This document shows positions 11,260 through 19,720 of a stretch of 64,000 nt of DNA, one piece after another; the stretch's first letter is position 1, and each line of letters begins with the position of its first letter. The notes under the pieces were generated by a model. The model did no database searches. It was not told where the DNA came from and saw only the letters and a program-made list of their open reading frames with translations. Both the position numbers and the translations under genes were made by a program. The DNA comes from Leptospira ellinghausenii (GTDB lineage: Bacteria; Spirochaetota; Leptospiria; Leptospirales; Leptospiraceae), in NCBI RefSeq assembly GCF_003114815.1, contig NZ_BFAZ01000006.1:186001-250000 (forward strand), written 5' to 3'.

Positions 11260-11793
11260 ATGCCACAAGAGATTTTAGAGAGACCAGTTGGCGCTTCATT
11301 TTTTCTCATCGTATCTTACGAGAATGAAGATACACTGTTTGAATTAAAAAATTTAAGCGAAAAACGTTTTTCTAAAATACTCTATGAGTCATTAGTATTA
11401 CCCAGATGGATTCCGGATGAATCGGAACGTGAGTTTGCTTACCCTGGTCGTTTTACAAAGGTTTTGTCTTTCAAACAAAGGATCCATAGAGAAGAAATAG
11501 TTGAGAAAAAAAAAGACTGTTTGGAATTCCAAACCATCCTCCAAAAAAAAGATTTAAGTACTTTATTGATTCCTGGTTATGTTACCTCACATAACATCGT
11601 CATTGCGAAATCCAAGGATGATTTTCACCGCATGTATTTATTCCAAGGAGTTTATGCGGAAACAGTTTATCATTTTTCTAGAGGGATATTACAACCTTTA
11701 CCTTCTACGCAAAATTATTTCAAAGAAAAAGAGGTAGTTTATTTTTTTAATACTCTCAGGGAATCGTATGAGTTTAACAAATTTAAATCTTAA
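11260..11793 (+). CDS. DUF4416 family protein
   Basis: 177 residues. The central block LLIPGYVTSHNIVIAKSKDD followed by HRMYLFQGVYAETVYHF and GILQPLPSTQNYF resembles the DUF4416 consensus (PGYLT..KLVLASTK.Y.HRIYL..GIYAE...Y..G.f.plpwTY.DY). This family is found mainly in spirochaetes and deltaproteobacteria and has no established function. No signal peptide or membrane span is seen, so it should be cytoplasmic. It starts 2 nt after tldE and overlaps the next gene by 26 bp. Function unknown; the link to TldD/TldE is only contextual. Confidence 0.75.
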   Translation: MPQEILERPVGASFFLIVSYENEDTLFELKNLSEKRFSKILYESLVLPRWIPDESEREFAYPGRFTKVLSFKQRIHREEIVEKKKDCLEFQTILQKKDLSTLLIPGYVTSHNIVIAKSKDDFHRMYLFQGVYAETVYHFSRGILQPLPSTQNYFKEKEVVYFFNTLRESYEFNKFKS

Positions 11794-12358
11794 TCAATCA
11801 AAATCGATTTGGAAAAAATCAAATTTTCCTTCTGTACTGATACTTTGTATTTTCTGTTTTTCTCACTGCAATTTGTCAGATGACAAAGTGTTTCAGTTTT
11901 GTGATAATTTTAATCATGAATTGAAATGTATAGAACCGAAAACGGAAAATGATATTGTTTTTTTGGATCAAACTAAATTCAAAAAAGAAAATCCAACGTA
12001 TGAAGATTTTGGAAACTTTCTCTATTTCACAGCAAGAGAAACTCCTGGGTTTCGGTTGGTTTTAGATTCACCATGGAACGGAAAAACATCCGAAGAGTTT
12101 CGTAGCGAGTACAATGCCTTTTTATTATATGGGAGTACAAAAGAAAGAATGGAAGGGAATTCTTTCCAGCCAAAGACCGTGGTTTCCTTTCATTATTTAG
12201 GTGCCTTGTTAAAAGAAGAATTTCGCCATATTGGGATTGCTAAAAATCCATTCCAAATCGAAGCCTTAGGCCCTATCGTTTTGACTTATATTGTGAAAGT
12301 ACCTGGTAAAGAACCAATTTCCAAAGTAAGGACAATCCAACTCCGATGGAAACCGTAA
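11768..12358 (+). CDS. Putative lipoprotein of unknown function
   Basis: 196 residues. After a polar start (about 20 residues) comes a hydrophobic stretch SVLILCIFCFSHCNLSDD; the C in SHCN fits a loose spirochaete lipobox, so the mature protein should be lipid-anchored. The remainder is a soluble domain with no motif I know. The ATG at 11768 overlaps the DUF4416 gene by 26 bp. A later start giving a more ordinary signal peptide is not available, so the long n-region is accepted. It is the last gene of the tldD operon and meets a leftward gene 10 bp on. Confidence 0.65.
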   Translation: MSLTNLNLNQSKSIWKKSNFPSVLILCIFCFSHCNLSDDKVFQFCDNFNHELKCIEPKTENDIVFLDQTKFKKENPTYEDFGNFLYFTARETPGFRLVLDSPWNGKTSEEFRSEYNAFLLYGSTKERMEGNSFQPKTVVSFHYLGALLKEEFRHIGIAKNPFQIEALGPIVLTYIVKVPGKEPISKVRTIQLRWKP

Positions 12359-12368
12359 CGTCTTACCT

Positions 12369-13115
12369 TTATTTCTGAATGTACAATCCATTTGGATCAA
12401 AGAAAAAATCCATAGGTGTATAATCCAAATATAACAATGATAATACGGAAAGGGAAATCGCTCCGACGACAGGAATCAGGAGATTGTCATCTACTAAACC
12501 TTTGGCTGTTGTGTTGGAAAAAAACTCCGTAACACAAGACAGAAGAACCGATACAAAAACAATCACGATGGGAGTCCAAGTAAATCCATGGTGGTCATAC
12601 AGAGAGATAAAACTTTCAGGATGAGATTTTGTAATGAGATACAAAACAAAAACTGAAAAGATAAATGCGGGAATCAAAAATCCAAATACACCTTCAATGG
12701 ATTTTCCATTGTAAAAACGATGTTTGCCATATTTACTACCCACATAAGCAGCAAACGGATCTCCAATGACTAAAAATAGAATTGCAAGGATTGCGACTTC
12801 CGCTGGAAAAAAACAAACAACGATTAGGTTCGCAAGAAAATAAGGAACTGTCCCATTAAATCGTTTGCGTTCAGATTCTTTCATTAGAAAACCAAAATAC
12901 TGATAAAAAAACGCTTCAAATCCACTATGGCTCAAACGAAACAATTCCAATAGAAAAAGTGCTAAAAGGAAAATTCCAAGTGAAGTCACGAGGATGGCTC
13001 GAGTGGCATAAACAAGTCCGAATGCGTCTCGGAATGGATCCAAATACAAAGTAACTGGAATGATGAGTCCCAATACATGCCAAATTTTACGAAAAAAATT
13101 AAATCCTGAACTCAT
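12369..13115 (-). CDS. Dolichol/polyprenol kinase-like CTP-transferase family membrane protein
   Basis: 248 residues with about seven hydrophobic spans. The loop IGDPFAAYVGSKYGKHRF followed by NGKSIEGVFGFL is the signature of the dolichol kinase / phytol kinase / CDP-diglyceride synthetase-like family (GDxxAxxxGxxxGK...KSxEG). The late TEFFSNTTAKGLVDDNLLIP stretch also fits that group. It probably phosphorylates a polyprenol, phytol-like alcohol or diacylglycerol in the inner membrane using CTP. The exact substrate is unknown. It begins 6 nt after the STAS gene, so the two form a leftward operon. Confidence 0.7.
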   Translation of the reverse strand: MSSGFNFFRKIWHVLGLIIPVTLYLDPFRDAFGLVYATRAILVTSLGIFLLALFLLELFRLSHSGFEAFFYQYFGFLMKESERKRFNGTVPYFLANLIVVCFFPAEVAILAILFLVIGDPFAAYVGSKYGKHRFYNGKSIEGVFGFLIPAFIFSVFVLYLITKSHPESFISLYDHHGFTWTPIVIVFVSVLLSCVTEFFSNTTAKGLVDDNLLIPVVGAISLSVLSLLYLDYTPMDFFFDPNGLYIQK

Positions 13116-13121
13116 TGTGTT

Positions 13122-13478
13122 TTACCTACTGGGTCTGGAAGCCATTTTGAATGCAGCTTCTTCATTATTTGCGATGGGAAATAAATTGCGAACACCAGCC
13201 ATCAGAAATGCTTGTCTTACACTTAATGGAAGGTTGATGAGAATGATTTTGTGTTTTTGTAAAAATGCTTCTTCATTCAATGTTTTGAAGGCAACAATGC
13301 CTTGGGTTGTGACCATGTTTAGTTCCTCTAAATCGAGAATCACTGACCCATGTTTTAAAGAATTGGTGACCGATTTGATGCACTTTTCCGCTGTGAAGTT
13401 GTTTAGATTTCCTTGTAATTTGGTTACGTAAACGGTATCAATTTTTTCAGTGGACACTACTAAATCGTCTAAACTCAT
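13122..13478 (-). CDS. STAS-domain anti-sigma factor antagonist-like protein
   Basis: 118 residues forming a single STAS domain: VYVTKLQGNLNNFTAEK, then VILDLEELNMVTTQGIVAF and IILINLPLSVRQAFLMAGV. In canonical anti-anti-sigma proteins the switch sequence is D-S-S/T-G; here the aligned residues are T57-T58-Q59-G60, so the phosphorylatable Ser is a Thr and the preceding Asp is lost. It may still be controlled by phosphorylation or may be a non-phosphorylated scaffold. It precedes the polyprenol-kinase-like gene by 6 nt. Confidence 0.8.
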   Translation of the reverse strand: MSLDDLVVSTEKIDTVYVTKLQGNLNNFTAEKCIKSVTNSLKHGSVILDLEELNMVTTQGIVAFKTLNEEAFLQKHKIILINLPLSVRQAFLMAGVRNLFPIANNEEAAFKMASRPSR

Positions 13479-13552
13479 AAATTTTTCTAATTTTCTTATT
13501 TCATTCTTGCACTCTATTGCAAGTAAATAAAAGTTTTGGAAGGAAGTGTGTT

Positions 13553-13876
13553 TTGAAGGTAACTGTTGCTCATCTCTACAAAAAACTGGAGGAACTCGAC
13601 CGTGATGTTGTGGAATTAAAAAAACTCACCGACAGGCTTGCTACTGACAGAGAATATTCTCCTATCTTAAAAGAAACATTTTTATCAGAAATGTCGAAAT
13701 TAGAGGACCAAAAAGCAGAGATTTTAGGCTTAAACATTGAGAAAAAAGGAACATCGGTCCATTCCTTAAAGGCAAAAACAACTGACACTCACAGTACAGA
13801 AGTCACTAAAAAAGAAATCAGTGCACCCCTTCCCCCTGAACCGAAAAAACCAGACCGACCTGTTCGCAAATATTAA
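13553..13876 (+). CDS. Small coiled-coil protein of unknown function
   Basis: 107 residues from the TTG at 13553, chosen because GGAAGGA at 13538-13544 lies 8 nt upstream; an in-frame TTG at 13517 would add 12 residues without a ribosome site. The first half is a predicted coiled coil (HLYKKLEELDRDVVELKK...LSEMSKLEDQKAEIL) and the second half is a Lys/Pro/Thr-rich tail ending KPDRPVRKY. It has no signal peptide. It is followed 34 bp later by the SurA-like lipoprotein. No function can be assigned. Confidence 0.65.
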   Translation: MKVTVAHLYKKLEELDRDVVELKKLTDRLATDREYSPILKETFLSEMSKLEDQKAEILGLNIEKKGTSVHSLKAKTTDTHSTEVTKKEISAPLPPEPKKPDRPVRKY

Positions 13877-13910
13877 TTGATTTAAAGACTGTAAAAGACA
13901 AGGAACCCAA

Positions 13911-15428
13911 ATGATTCGAAACAAACTAATACATCGAGTGATGGTACTCGGTTTAATTCTCCTGCCCCTGATCAATTGTGCAAAGGATTCTGAGATCCTA
14001 GCTACGTTCGATGGTGGGACTGTAACTCGAAGAGAGATGAATTTTGTAATTGAAGCTTCAAAACGTGGAAACACGGAACCACAACCCATTAGTGCTGACA
14101 TCCAAGCCAAAATATTAGAAAGTATCGCCTTGGAAAAAATTTTACTAAAAGATGCTATCAAAGCAAATAAAGTTTCTGAAGCAGATGTAACTAAAATTGA
14201 AACGTTAGTAAAAGATTTCTTAAAACTCAATGTATATATGCGTGAGTATGTAAAAAATGGATTAAAATCAAAACCATTAGAATTTATCAACTTACAACTT
14301 GCTTTAGTCCGTGGCGAAGATGAGGCAGAGAACTTGAAAAAAGCCCAAGATCTAGCTAATCGTTTGAACACTATGTCAGACAAAGAAGTTGCCATAGAAA
14401 TTGCAAAGTCAACGGATGATATGACTAGGAAACCAATCGGCGGAAAATTAGAACCTTTCTGTACCAATTGTGCAGAGACTCCGTTAGAAGACATTTTAAG
14501 TGAAGTTAAAATTGTGAAACAAGGTAAATTCATCGCCTACGCAAAACAAGGTGAAGGAAGAATTGCTTATGTAGTACGTTCTCTTGGAACGGAAAAAGTA
14601 CACCCAGAAAGACTTCGTAAGTATTTTACATCAGTATTTGATGCTTTCAAAGAAGAAGCAATCGAATATGGCAAAACCCATGAAGACGCAGAAACTAAAG
14701 CAAGTATTGCATACTTTACAGAAGGTGAATCTGCTGATAAAGCGAACCAGTTTGCATCCCATACAATGAAAGAGTATGAGCAAGGTTTGTACCAAAAAGA
14801 ACTTAAAAAAATCACAGAAGAAAGTGGAATCACTGTCGCAAACCTTCCTCGTTTTACTGGTCCAGATGATGTGGATCCAAAAGTATTCACTCCAGAATAT
14901 AGCTTATATTCTAACAAAGATGGTAAAAGTTATACTTGGAAAGATTTAACTGCTGATTTTGATGCAATCCCATCCCAACTCAAACAAGAATACAAAACGG
15001 ATAAAGCAAAAACTTGGGATATGCTGAACCTTTTCCAATCCACTATCCTCCAAGGCAAAATTGCTGAAACTTCCAAACGAGTTCAAAAAGTAGATAGTGA
15101 AATTGGTTATCTCATGCAATTGGATAAAATGAAAGTAAGTTTGGCATTAAAATCGCTACAAGATGAGATCAAAGCCATCCCAGTAACGGTAACAGAAGCT
15201 CAAATGCGTGATGCGTATGAAGCAGGAAAATTATATGCTTATTCTGACCAAGATCCTAAAAATCCACAAAATCGAATTCCAAAGCCATATACAGCTGTAA
15301 GAGAACGAATTAAATCAGAAATGGAAGGTTCACAACGAAATTCATTTATTGAACAAAAAGTTTCAGGCCTAAAAACTACTTATAACTTAGTGATCGCAAG
15401 TGATCGTCTAAAAGAAGTTACACTATAG
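13911..15428 (+). CDS. SurA/PpiC-like periplasmic chaperone lipoprotein
   Basis: 505 residues. Signal peptide VMVLGLILLPLINC places a lipid-modified Cys at about 23 (LINC). The mature start EILATFDGGTVTRREMNFVI matches the opening strand of SurA/PpiC N-terminal domains (x-VNGxxITxxEF), and a helical domain full of conserved-looking charged residues follows. I do not see a clear parvulin catalytic domain, so isomerase activity is doubtful. It is likely an envelope folding factor for outer-membrane proteins. The next rightward gene is a regulator, 83 bp away. Confidence 0.65.
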   Translation: MIRNKLIHRVMVLGLILLPLINCAKDSEILATFDGGTVTRREMNFVIEASKRGNTEPQPISADIQAKILESIALEKILLKDAIKANKVSEADVTKIETLVKDFLKLNVYMREYVKNGLKSKPLEFINLQLALVRGEDEAENLKKAQDLANRLNTMSDKEVAIEIAKSTDDMTRKPIGGKLEPFCTNCAETPLEDILSEVKIVKQGKFIAYAKQGEGRIAYVVRSLGTEKVHPERLRKYFTSVFDAFKEEAIEYGKTHEDAETKASIAYFTEGESADKANQFASHTMKEYEQGLYQKELKKITEESGITVANLPRFTGPDDVDPKVFTPEYSLYSNKDGKSYTWKDLTADFDAIPSQLKQEYKTDKAKTWDMLNLFQSTILQGKIAETSKRVQKVDSEIGYLMQLDKMKVSLALKSLQDEIKAIPVTVTEAQMRDAYEAGKLYAYSDQDPKNPQNRIPKPYTAVRERIKSEMEGSQRNSFIEQKVSGLKTTYNLVIASDRLKEVTL

Positions 15429-15445
15429 ATCCCACCAAGATTTGG

Positions 15446-15482
15446 AATATGGCAAAATTTTTTTATTGAATTTTGCCATATT
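15446..15482. promoter_or_regulatory. Perfect 14-bp inverted repeat upstream of the XRE regulator
   Basis: AATATGGCAAAATT (15446-15459) is repeated in reverse complement at 15469-15482 with a 9-nt spacer. A possible promoter overlaps its right arm: TTGAAT at 15466-15471 and TATTTT at 15488-15493, 16 bp apart. Immediately after comes a short tandem repeat, CATATTTGA/CATATTTTGA (15477-15495). This layout suits an operator for the HTH protein starting at 15512. It could instead be an AT-rich terminator for the lipoprotein gene ending at 15428. Confidence 0.55.
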
Positions 15483-15511
15483 TGACATATTTTGACTGTT
15501 AGGGGGGATAA

Positions 15512-15925
15512 ATGAACAATCACATTTACATGCTTCGAAAGAAGAGAGGTATCAAACAGTACGATATGGCAAGGGCTTTGGGGGTATCTCCGAGTTATCT
15601 TTCCAAAATTGAGACTGGTGCCCAAGATCCGACTGAAAAGTTTAAGTCATCTTGTGCCAAGTATCTCAAGACGTCCGTTGATAAACTCTTTAACGAAAGC
15701 GCTGTGGAAGACATCTACCCTGAGTTTTCCAATGGATTGAAAAACAAACTTTGGGCAGTTCGACGTGAGTTAGGAATCAAACAATATGATTTCGCAAAGA
15801 AATTAAAAGTTTCGACTCCGTTTCTGTCAAAAGTGGAACTTGGACTTTTAGAACCACCAGAAGATTTTAAGAACCTGGTATCTAAAGTTCTCAAAATGGA
15901 AAAAAACGAGCTTTTTTTAGGCTAA
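15512..15925 (+). CDS. XRE-family regulator with two tandem HTH domains
   Basis: 137 residues made of two helix-turn-helix units: residues 2-60 (GIKQYDMARALGVSPSYLSK) and 77-135 (GIKQYDFAKKLKVSTPFLSK). Aligned without gaps, the halves share 26 of 59 residues, so they arose by internal duplication. It has no ligand or metal domain. It is a likely DNA-binding repressor whose two units may grip both arms of the 14-bp palindrome upstream. A G-rich ribosome site (GGGGGG, 15502-15507) precedes the ATG. A strong terminator follows, so it forms a single-gene unit. Confidence 0.88.
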   Translation: MNNHIYMLRKKRGIKQYDMARALGVSPSYLSKIETGAQDPTEKFKSSCAKYLKTSVDKLFNESAVEDIYPEFSNGLKNKLWAVRRELGIKQYDFAKKLKVSTPFLSKVELGLLEPPEDFKNLVSKVLKMEKNELFLG

Positions 15926-15938
15926 ATTGAAAATCACC

Positions 15939-15968
15939 AAAGCAAGGCTTCCAAAAGCCTTGCTTTTT
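15939..15968 (+). terminator. Rho-independent terminator after the XRE gene
   Basis: A perfect 12-bp stem AAAGCAAGGCTT (15939-15950) with AAGCCTTGCTTT (15955-15966), 4-nt loop CCAA, extended by T residues. It separates the regulator from the NSS transporter gene. Confidence 0.88.
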
Positions 15969-16026
15969 CTCCCACCAAAACAAAAAGATTTTGTCACATA
16001 ATTCCAAAACCATTCAATAGTCCCTG

Positions 16027-17613
16027 ATGAAAGAGAGACAAGCGGAACACCAAGATGGTTGGGCCAGTCGAGTCGGTTTAATTTTAGCAGTTGCCAGTGG
16101 AGCCATAGGGCTTGGAAATTTTTTACGATTCCCAGGCCAAGCAGCACAAAACGGTGGTGGGGCCTTTATGGTCCCTTACATCATCAGTTTTTTGATACTG
16201 GGCATCCCTGTTTGTTTGGCAGAATGGACGATGGGAAGAATGGGTGGGAAACATGGTCATAGCACTCCTTTCATCTTTCGCGAATACCTAAAAGGATTTC
16301 CCCTTAAACTTTCTGGAACCATTGGAGTCATGATTCCCGTCATGATTTATGTGTATTATGTGTTCATCGAATCTTGGTGTTTAGCATACGCTTATTATTT
16401 CTTAACAGGCCAAATGTCATTATCTGCAACCACAAGGGATGGTATGACAAAAGAAGCCTCTTCTTTTTTTATGAGTCTGACTGGAGCTGGCGAAAACGGT
16501 TCCAGTTTCCAATCACCAATCCTCATTTTCTTTTTGATCTGTGTATTATTTAATTTTTTACTCGTTTACCGTGGTCTTTCGAAAGGCTTAGAGGCATTTG
16601 CAAAAATTGCAATGCCACTCATGGGAATTTGTGCCACAATCATCCTTGTCAGAGTTCTCACAATCCCTGGAATTGAACAGGGACTTGCGGTTATGTGGAA
16701 TCCTGATTGGTCTAAACTCACTGAACCAAAAGTTTGGATCAGTGCCGCTGGGCAAATTTTCTTTTCCTTATCAACAGGATTTGGGATTGCTCTTGTATTC
16801 TCCAGTTTTCTCAAGAAAAAAGACGATGTTGTCTTATCCAGTTTGTCTTCTGCATCGCTCAATGAATTCGCAGAGGTTGTGTTTGGTGGAATGATTACAA
16901 TTCCTGTGGCATTTTTATTTTTAGGCATCCAGGCAACATCTTTTGGAACTTTTGGAATGGGATTTATAGCATTACCTTCCGTATTTGGAATGATGCCAGG
17001 TGGGAATTTTTTTGGAGGACTTTGGTTTTTAGTCCTTTTCCTTGCTGCCATTACTTCTTCGGTTACCATGTTACAACCTGGTATCTTATTTTTAGAAGAA
17101 GGATACCGAATTGGAAGGCGCAAGTCTTCCCTACTGCTCTTCCTTTTTACTTTTGTATTGTGTTTGCCAATCATATACTTTAATAAAGATTTTGCCGCTT
17201 TAGATATAGCTGATTTTTATATTGGAACCATCATGATTTATATTTTGGCATCCATTCAAATCTTCATCTTTGTTTTTAAGATTGGTGTGGATAGAGGAGA
17301 GGCTGATGCTAATGAAGGAAGTCTCATTCCTTTTCCCAAACTCATAAAATTTGTTCTAAAGTACATCACACCATGGTTTTTACTTTTTATCTTTGTATCC
17401 TTTTGTTATATGAACTTACCTGAATATTTGGATAAGATGAATCCTGAGGTCATGGGTCTCCTTGCCGAAAACAAAGATCAGAATATAGACGATGCAAAAA
17501 CCAAAGCTATCGTCGCAAGGTCAGTGGTAATTGGTCTGATACTCATTTATGGTTTTATTTATTTATTAGTTTCAAGAGCTCTCGATTCTAGACATGAGAA
17601 GGCTACAAAATGA
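16027..17613 (+). CDS. Sodium-dependent NSS/SNF-family amino-acid transporter (MetP-like)
   Basis: 528 residues with about 11-12 membrane spans. The N-terminal WASRVGLILAVASGAIGLGN followed by FLRFPGQAAQNGGGAFMVPY is the canonical NSS sodium/substrate site, and LAEWTMGRMGG is also typical. It would import a neutral amino acid with sodium across the inner membrane. The stop overlaps (ATGA) a 38-codon gene for a MetS-type small subunit, which supports a MetPS-like methionine/alanine transporter rather than a stand-alone LeuT type. Substrate is inferred only. Confidence 0.9.
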   Translation: MKERQAEHQDGWASRVGLILAVASGAIGLGNFLRFPGQAAQNGGGAFMVPYIISFLILGIPVCLAEWTMGRMGGKHGHSTPFIFREYLKGFPLKLSGTIGVMIPVMIYVYYVFIESWCLAYAYYFLTGQMSLSATTRDGMTKEASSFFMSLTGAGENGSSFQSPILIFFLICVLFNFLLVYRGLSKGLEAFAKIAMPLMGICATIILVRVLTIPGIEQGLAVMWNPDWSKLTEPKVWISAAGQIFFSLSTGFGIALVFSSFLKKKDDVVLSSLSSASLNEFAEVVFGGMITIPVAFLFLGIQATSFGTFGMGFIALPSVFGMMPGGNFFGGLWFLVLFLAAITSSVTMLQPGILFLEEGYRIGRRKSSLLLFLFTFVLCLPIIYFNKDFAALDIADFYIGTIMIYILASIQIFIFVFKIGVDRGEADANEGSLIPFPKLIKFVLKYITPWFLLFIFVSFCYMNLPEYLDKMNPEVMGLLAENKDQNIDDAKTKAIVARSVVIGLILIYGFIYLLVSRALDSRHEKATK

Positions 17614-17726
17614 ACACTGCAGTTGAGCTCAATTGGCAAGGGATGATGATCATGGCAGTCTCTTTACTTTCTGTTACCAGTCTAACGGTTCTTTGTATCG
17701 TGCTTTTGTTTCGTAATAGGCATTAA
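17610..17726 (+). CDS. MetS-family NSS transporter small subunit
   Basis: 38 residues, beginning MNTAVELNWQGMMIMAVSL and ending in CIVLLFRNRH. It has one hydrophobic span (about 12-34) and a short basic tail. Its ATG overlaps the transporter stop by 4 bp, and the helicase gene starts 3 nt after its stop. Very small one-span proteins encoded directly after MetP-type NSS carriers are known as MetS, essential for activity in Corynebacterium. Size, topology and coupling match; sequence identity to known MetS could not be checked. Confidence 0.75.
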   Translation: MNTAVELNWQGMMIMAVSLLSVTSLTVLCIVLLFRNRH

Positions 17727-17729
17727 AGT

Positions 17730-19715
17730 TTGGACGTAAATTCAGTTTTTACCAAACAACTCCCAAAACTTTGGAAGGATTACGAAGTTCGTAAAGAACA
17801 GATGGAAATGTCCGAAGCCATTGAGTCTGCCTTTAACCAAGGATCCAATTGGGTGATCGAAGCAGGTACGGGTGTAGGAAAATCTTTGGCGTATCTCATC
17901 CCCAGTGCCTTGTTTTCCTTGGAAAATGAATGTACAGTTGTTGTATCAACAGAAACAAAATCCTTACAGGACCAATTATTGTACAAAGACATTCCTCTTG
18001 TTTCAGAAGCACTTGGTGTTCCGATCAATGCAATGGTTGCTCTAGGTGCCAATAATTATTTATGCAAACGTAAATACAATCGAGTGATGGAACGTGGGGA
18101 TTTTGGACCAGAAATGGAATCGTCAATTTCTTACTTCGTCAATTGGGAAAAACAAACGGAAAGTGGCATTCGTGCTGAATATGATGGGTTTTTGTCGAAT
18201 TCCTTCTGGTCATCGGTAGCAAGAGAGTCTGACAATTGTTTGGGGAGAAATTGTCCCAATTTTAGTTCCTCCTATTATTTTTTAGAAAAGGAAAAATGGA
18301 AAAAAGCAAATATCTTAATTGTAAACCACCATTTACTCGCAAGTCACTTGGCCGGAGATTTTAAGCTATTACCACCATTTTCTCAATTGGTGATTGATGA
18401 AGCTCATGTGTTTCCTGAAATTGTTGGCAAAGCTTTTGGTTCAGAAATTCGATATGAACTGATTCTAAACCTTCTCCATTATTTATATTTCCCAGAAAAA
18501 AGAACAGGTCTTGTTTTAAAACTCAAATCGAATGAAAAAATCATAAAACAAATTGAAGCAAGTATCGGTTATGCGAATGATTTTTTTCGCATGTTACTGT
18601 CTGCCATTCCATTACAGTTTAATCAATTTGCCACTCGCCATACGGAGCGAATCAAACTTGATAATGGTGCATTGGAAGATACATTGGCAGATCTTTCGTC
18701 AAGTTTAGAATCCTTGTTATCAAAATACAAAAAAGATAGTGATGATATAGAAGAAAAGGAAATTGCACTGGGCCTTGAGATGGTTTCAGGAAACTTAAAA
18801 AAAGCCTCTTCCTTTCTCACTGATTTCCGTTTGAAAACAAATCCAAATTTAGTGTTTTGGATCGAACCTCCTTCGCAAGTGACAAAAGATCCATTTTATT
18901 ATTTGTTTTCCCAACCGAAGAACACAGATGAGATACTAGCTAATACATTGTTCCCTAATATGGATTCCGTTGTGTTAACCTCGGCAACTCTTTCTCCAAC
19001 TGCAGGTAATTTTCAGTATTTTTTGAAAGAAGTGGGAACTAGTGATGTGAAAACAAAAACGCTAAGTTCCCCGTTTCAATATAATACACATTCCCTTTTA
19101 TTTGTTCCCAAACAAATTGCAGATCCAGTTTCAGATCCCAAACGAAATAAAATAGATTTATCATATTGGATCACTCGATTGTTAAAACTTTCCGAAGGAG
19201 ATGCGTTTGTTTTATTTACTTCCAATAAACTCCTTTCTGAACTTTACGAAGAAATTCGGAATTTAGTTCCCTATCCTATTTTTGCCCAAACAGAAATGGG
19301 TCCAATTGCCGCCAAACGTGAGTTTCTTGCCAATCAGAATAGTGTTTTATTTGGAGTGTCTAGTTTTTGGCAAGGTGTGGATATCAAAGGAGATAAACTC
19401 AGGAATGTAATTGTCACGAAACTTCCTTTTCAAGTACCCACAGAACCAGTTTTACAGGCAAAAATGGAAGATATGGAAAAAAAAGGGAAAAGCCCCTTCT
19501 GGGAAATGCAAGTTCCTAAAACATGTTTGTTACTCCGCCAAGGGTTTGGAAGGCTTATCCGATCCCAATCCGATACAGGGATGGTGAGTATCCTCGATCC
19601 AAGGATTCATACAAAATCCTATGGAAAAAACGTCTTGCAAAGTTTACCGAAAGGAGTTCCTCTCATAACGGAATTTAACGAATTGGAAAGAAAATTCCAT
19701 TTATTGCCGAAGTGA
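17730..19715 (+). CDS. DinG/Rad3-type (XPD-like) superfamily 2 DNA helicase
   Basis: 661 residues. Walker A EAGTGVGKS (44-52), Walker B DEAH (223-226), NHHLL after the iron-sulfur region, and C-terminal GVSSFWQGVDIKGD and RQGFGRLIRS (motif VI) identify the DinG/XPD group. Iron-sulfur ligands align at C112, C170 and C175, but the fourth position is Ser181 in FSSSYYF, where the family has Cys. It probably unwinds branched or damaged DNA or R-loops 5' to 3'. TTG start at 17730, 3 nt after the MetS-like stop. Confidence 0.88.
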   Translation: MDVNSVFTKQLPKLWKDYEVRKEQMEMSEAIESAFNQGSNWVIEAGTGVGKSLAYLIPSALFSLENECTVVVSTETKSLQDQLLYKDIPLVSEALGVPINAMVALGANNYLCKRKYNRVMERGDFGPEMESSISYFVNWEKQTESGIRAEYDGFLSNSFWSSVARESDNCLGRNCPNFSSSYYFLEKEKWKKANILIVNHHLLASHLAGDFKLLPPFSQLVIDEAHVFPEIVGKAFGSEIRYELILNLLHYLYFPEKRTGLVLKLKSNEKIIKQIEASIGYANDFFRMLLSAIPLQFNQFATRHTERIKLDNGALEDTLADLSSSLESLLSKYKKDSDDIEEKEIALGLEMVSGNLKKASSFLTDFRLKTNPNLVFWIEPPSQVTKDPFYYLFSQPKNTDEILANTLFPNMDSVVLTSATLSPTAGNFQYFLKEVGTSDVKTKTLSSPFQYNTHSLLFVPKQIADPVSDPKRNKIDLSYWITRLLKLSEGDAFVLFTSNKLLSELYEEIRNLVPYPIFAQTEMGPIAAKREFLANQNSVLFGVSSFWQGVDIKGDKLRNVIVTKLPFQVPTEPVLQAKMEDMEKKGKSPFWEMQVPKTCLLLRQGFGRLIRSQSDTGMVSILDPRIHTKSYGKNVLQSLPKGVPLITEFNELERKFHLLPK

Positions 19716-19720
19716 TTTGT

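Noticed and set aside
13766..14533. A 255-codon leftward frame opposite the SurA-like lipoprotein
   Set aside because: Ser/Phe-rich composition typical of a reverse-strand shadow; the rightward frame has a signal peptide and a SurA-type start.
16566..17174. A 202-codon leftward frame inside the NSS transporter
   Set aside because: The rightward frame is a sound multi-span transporter; the reverse frame has Pro/Lys-rich shadow composition.
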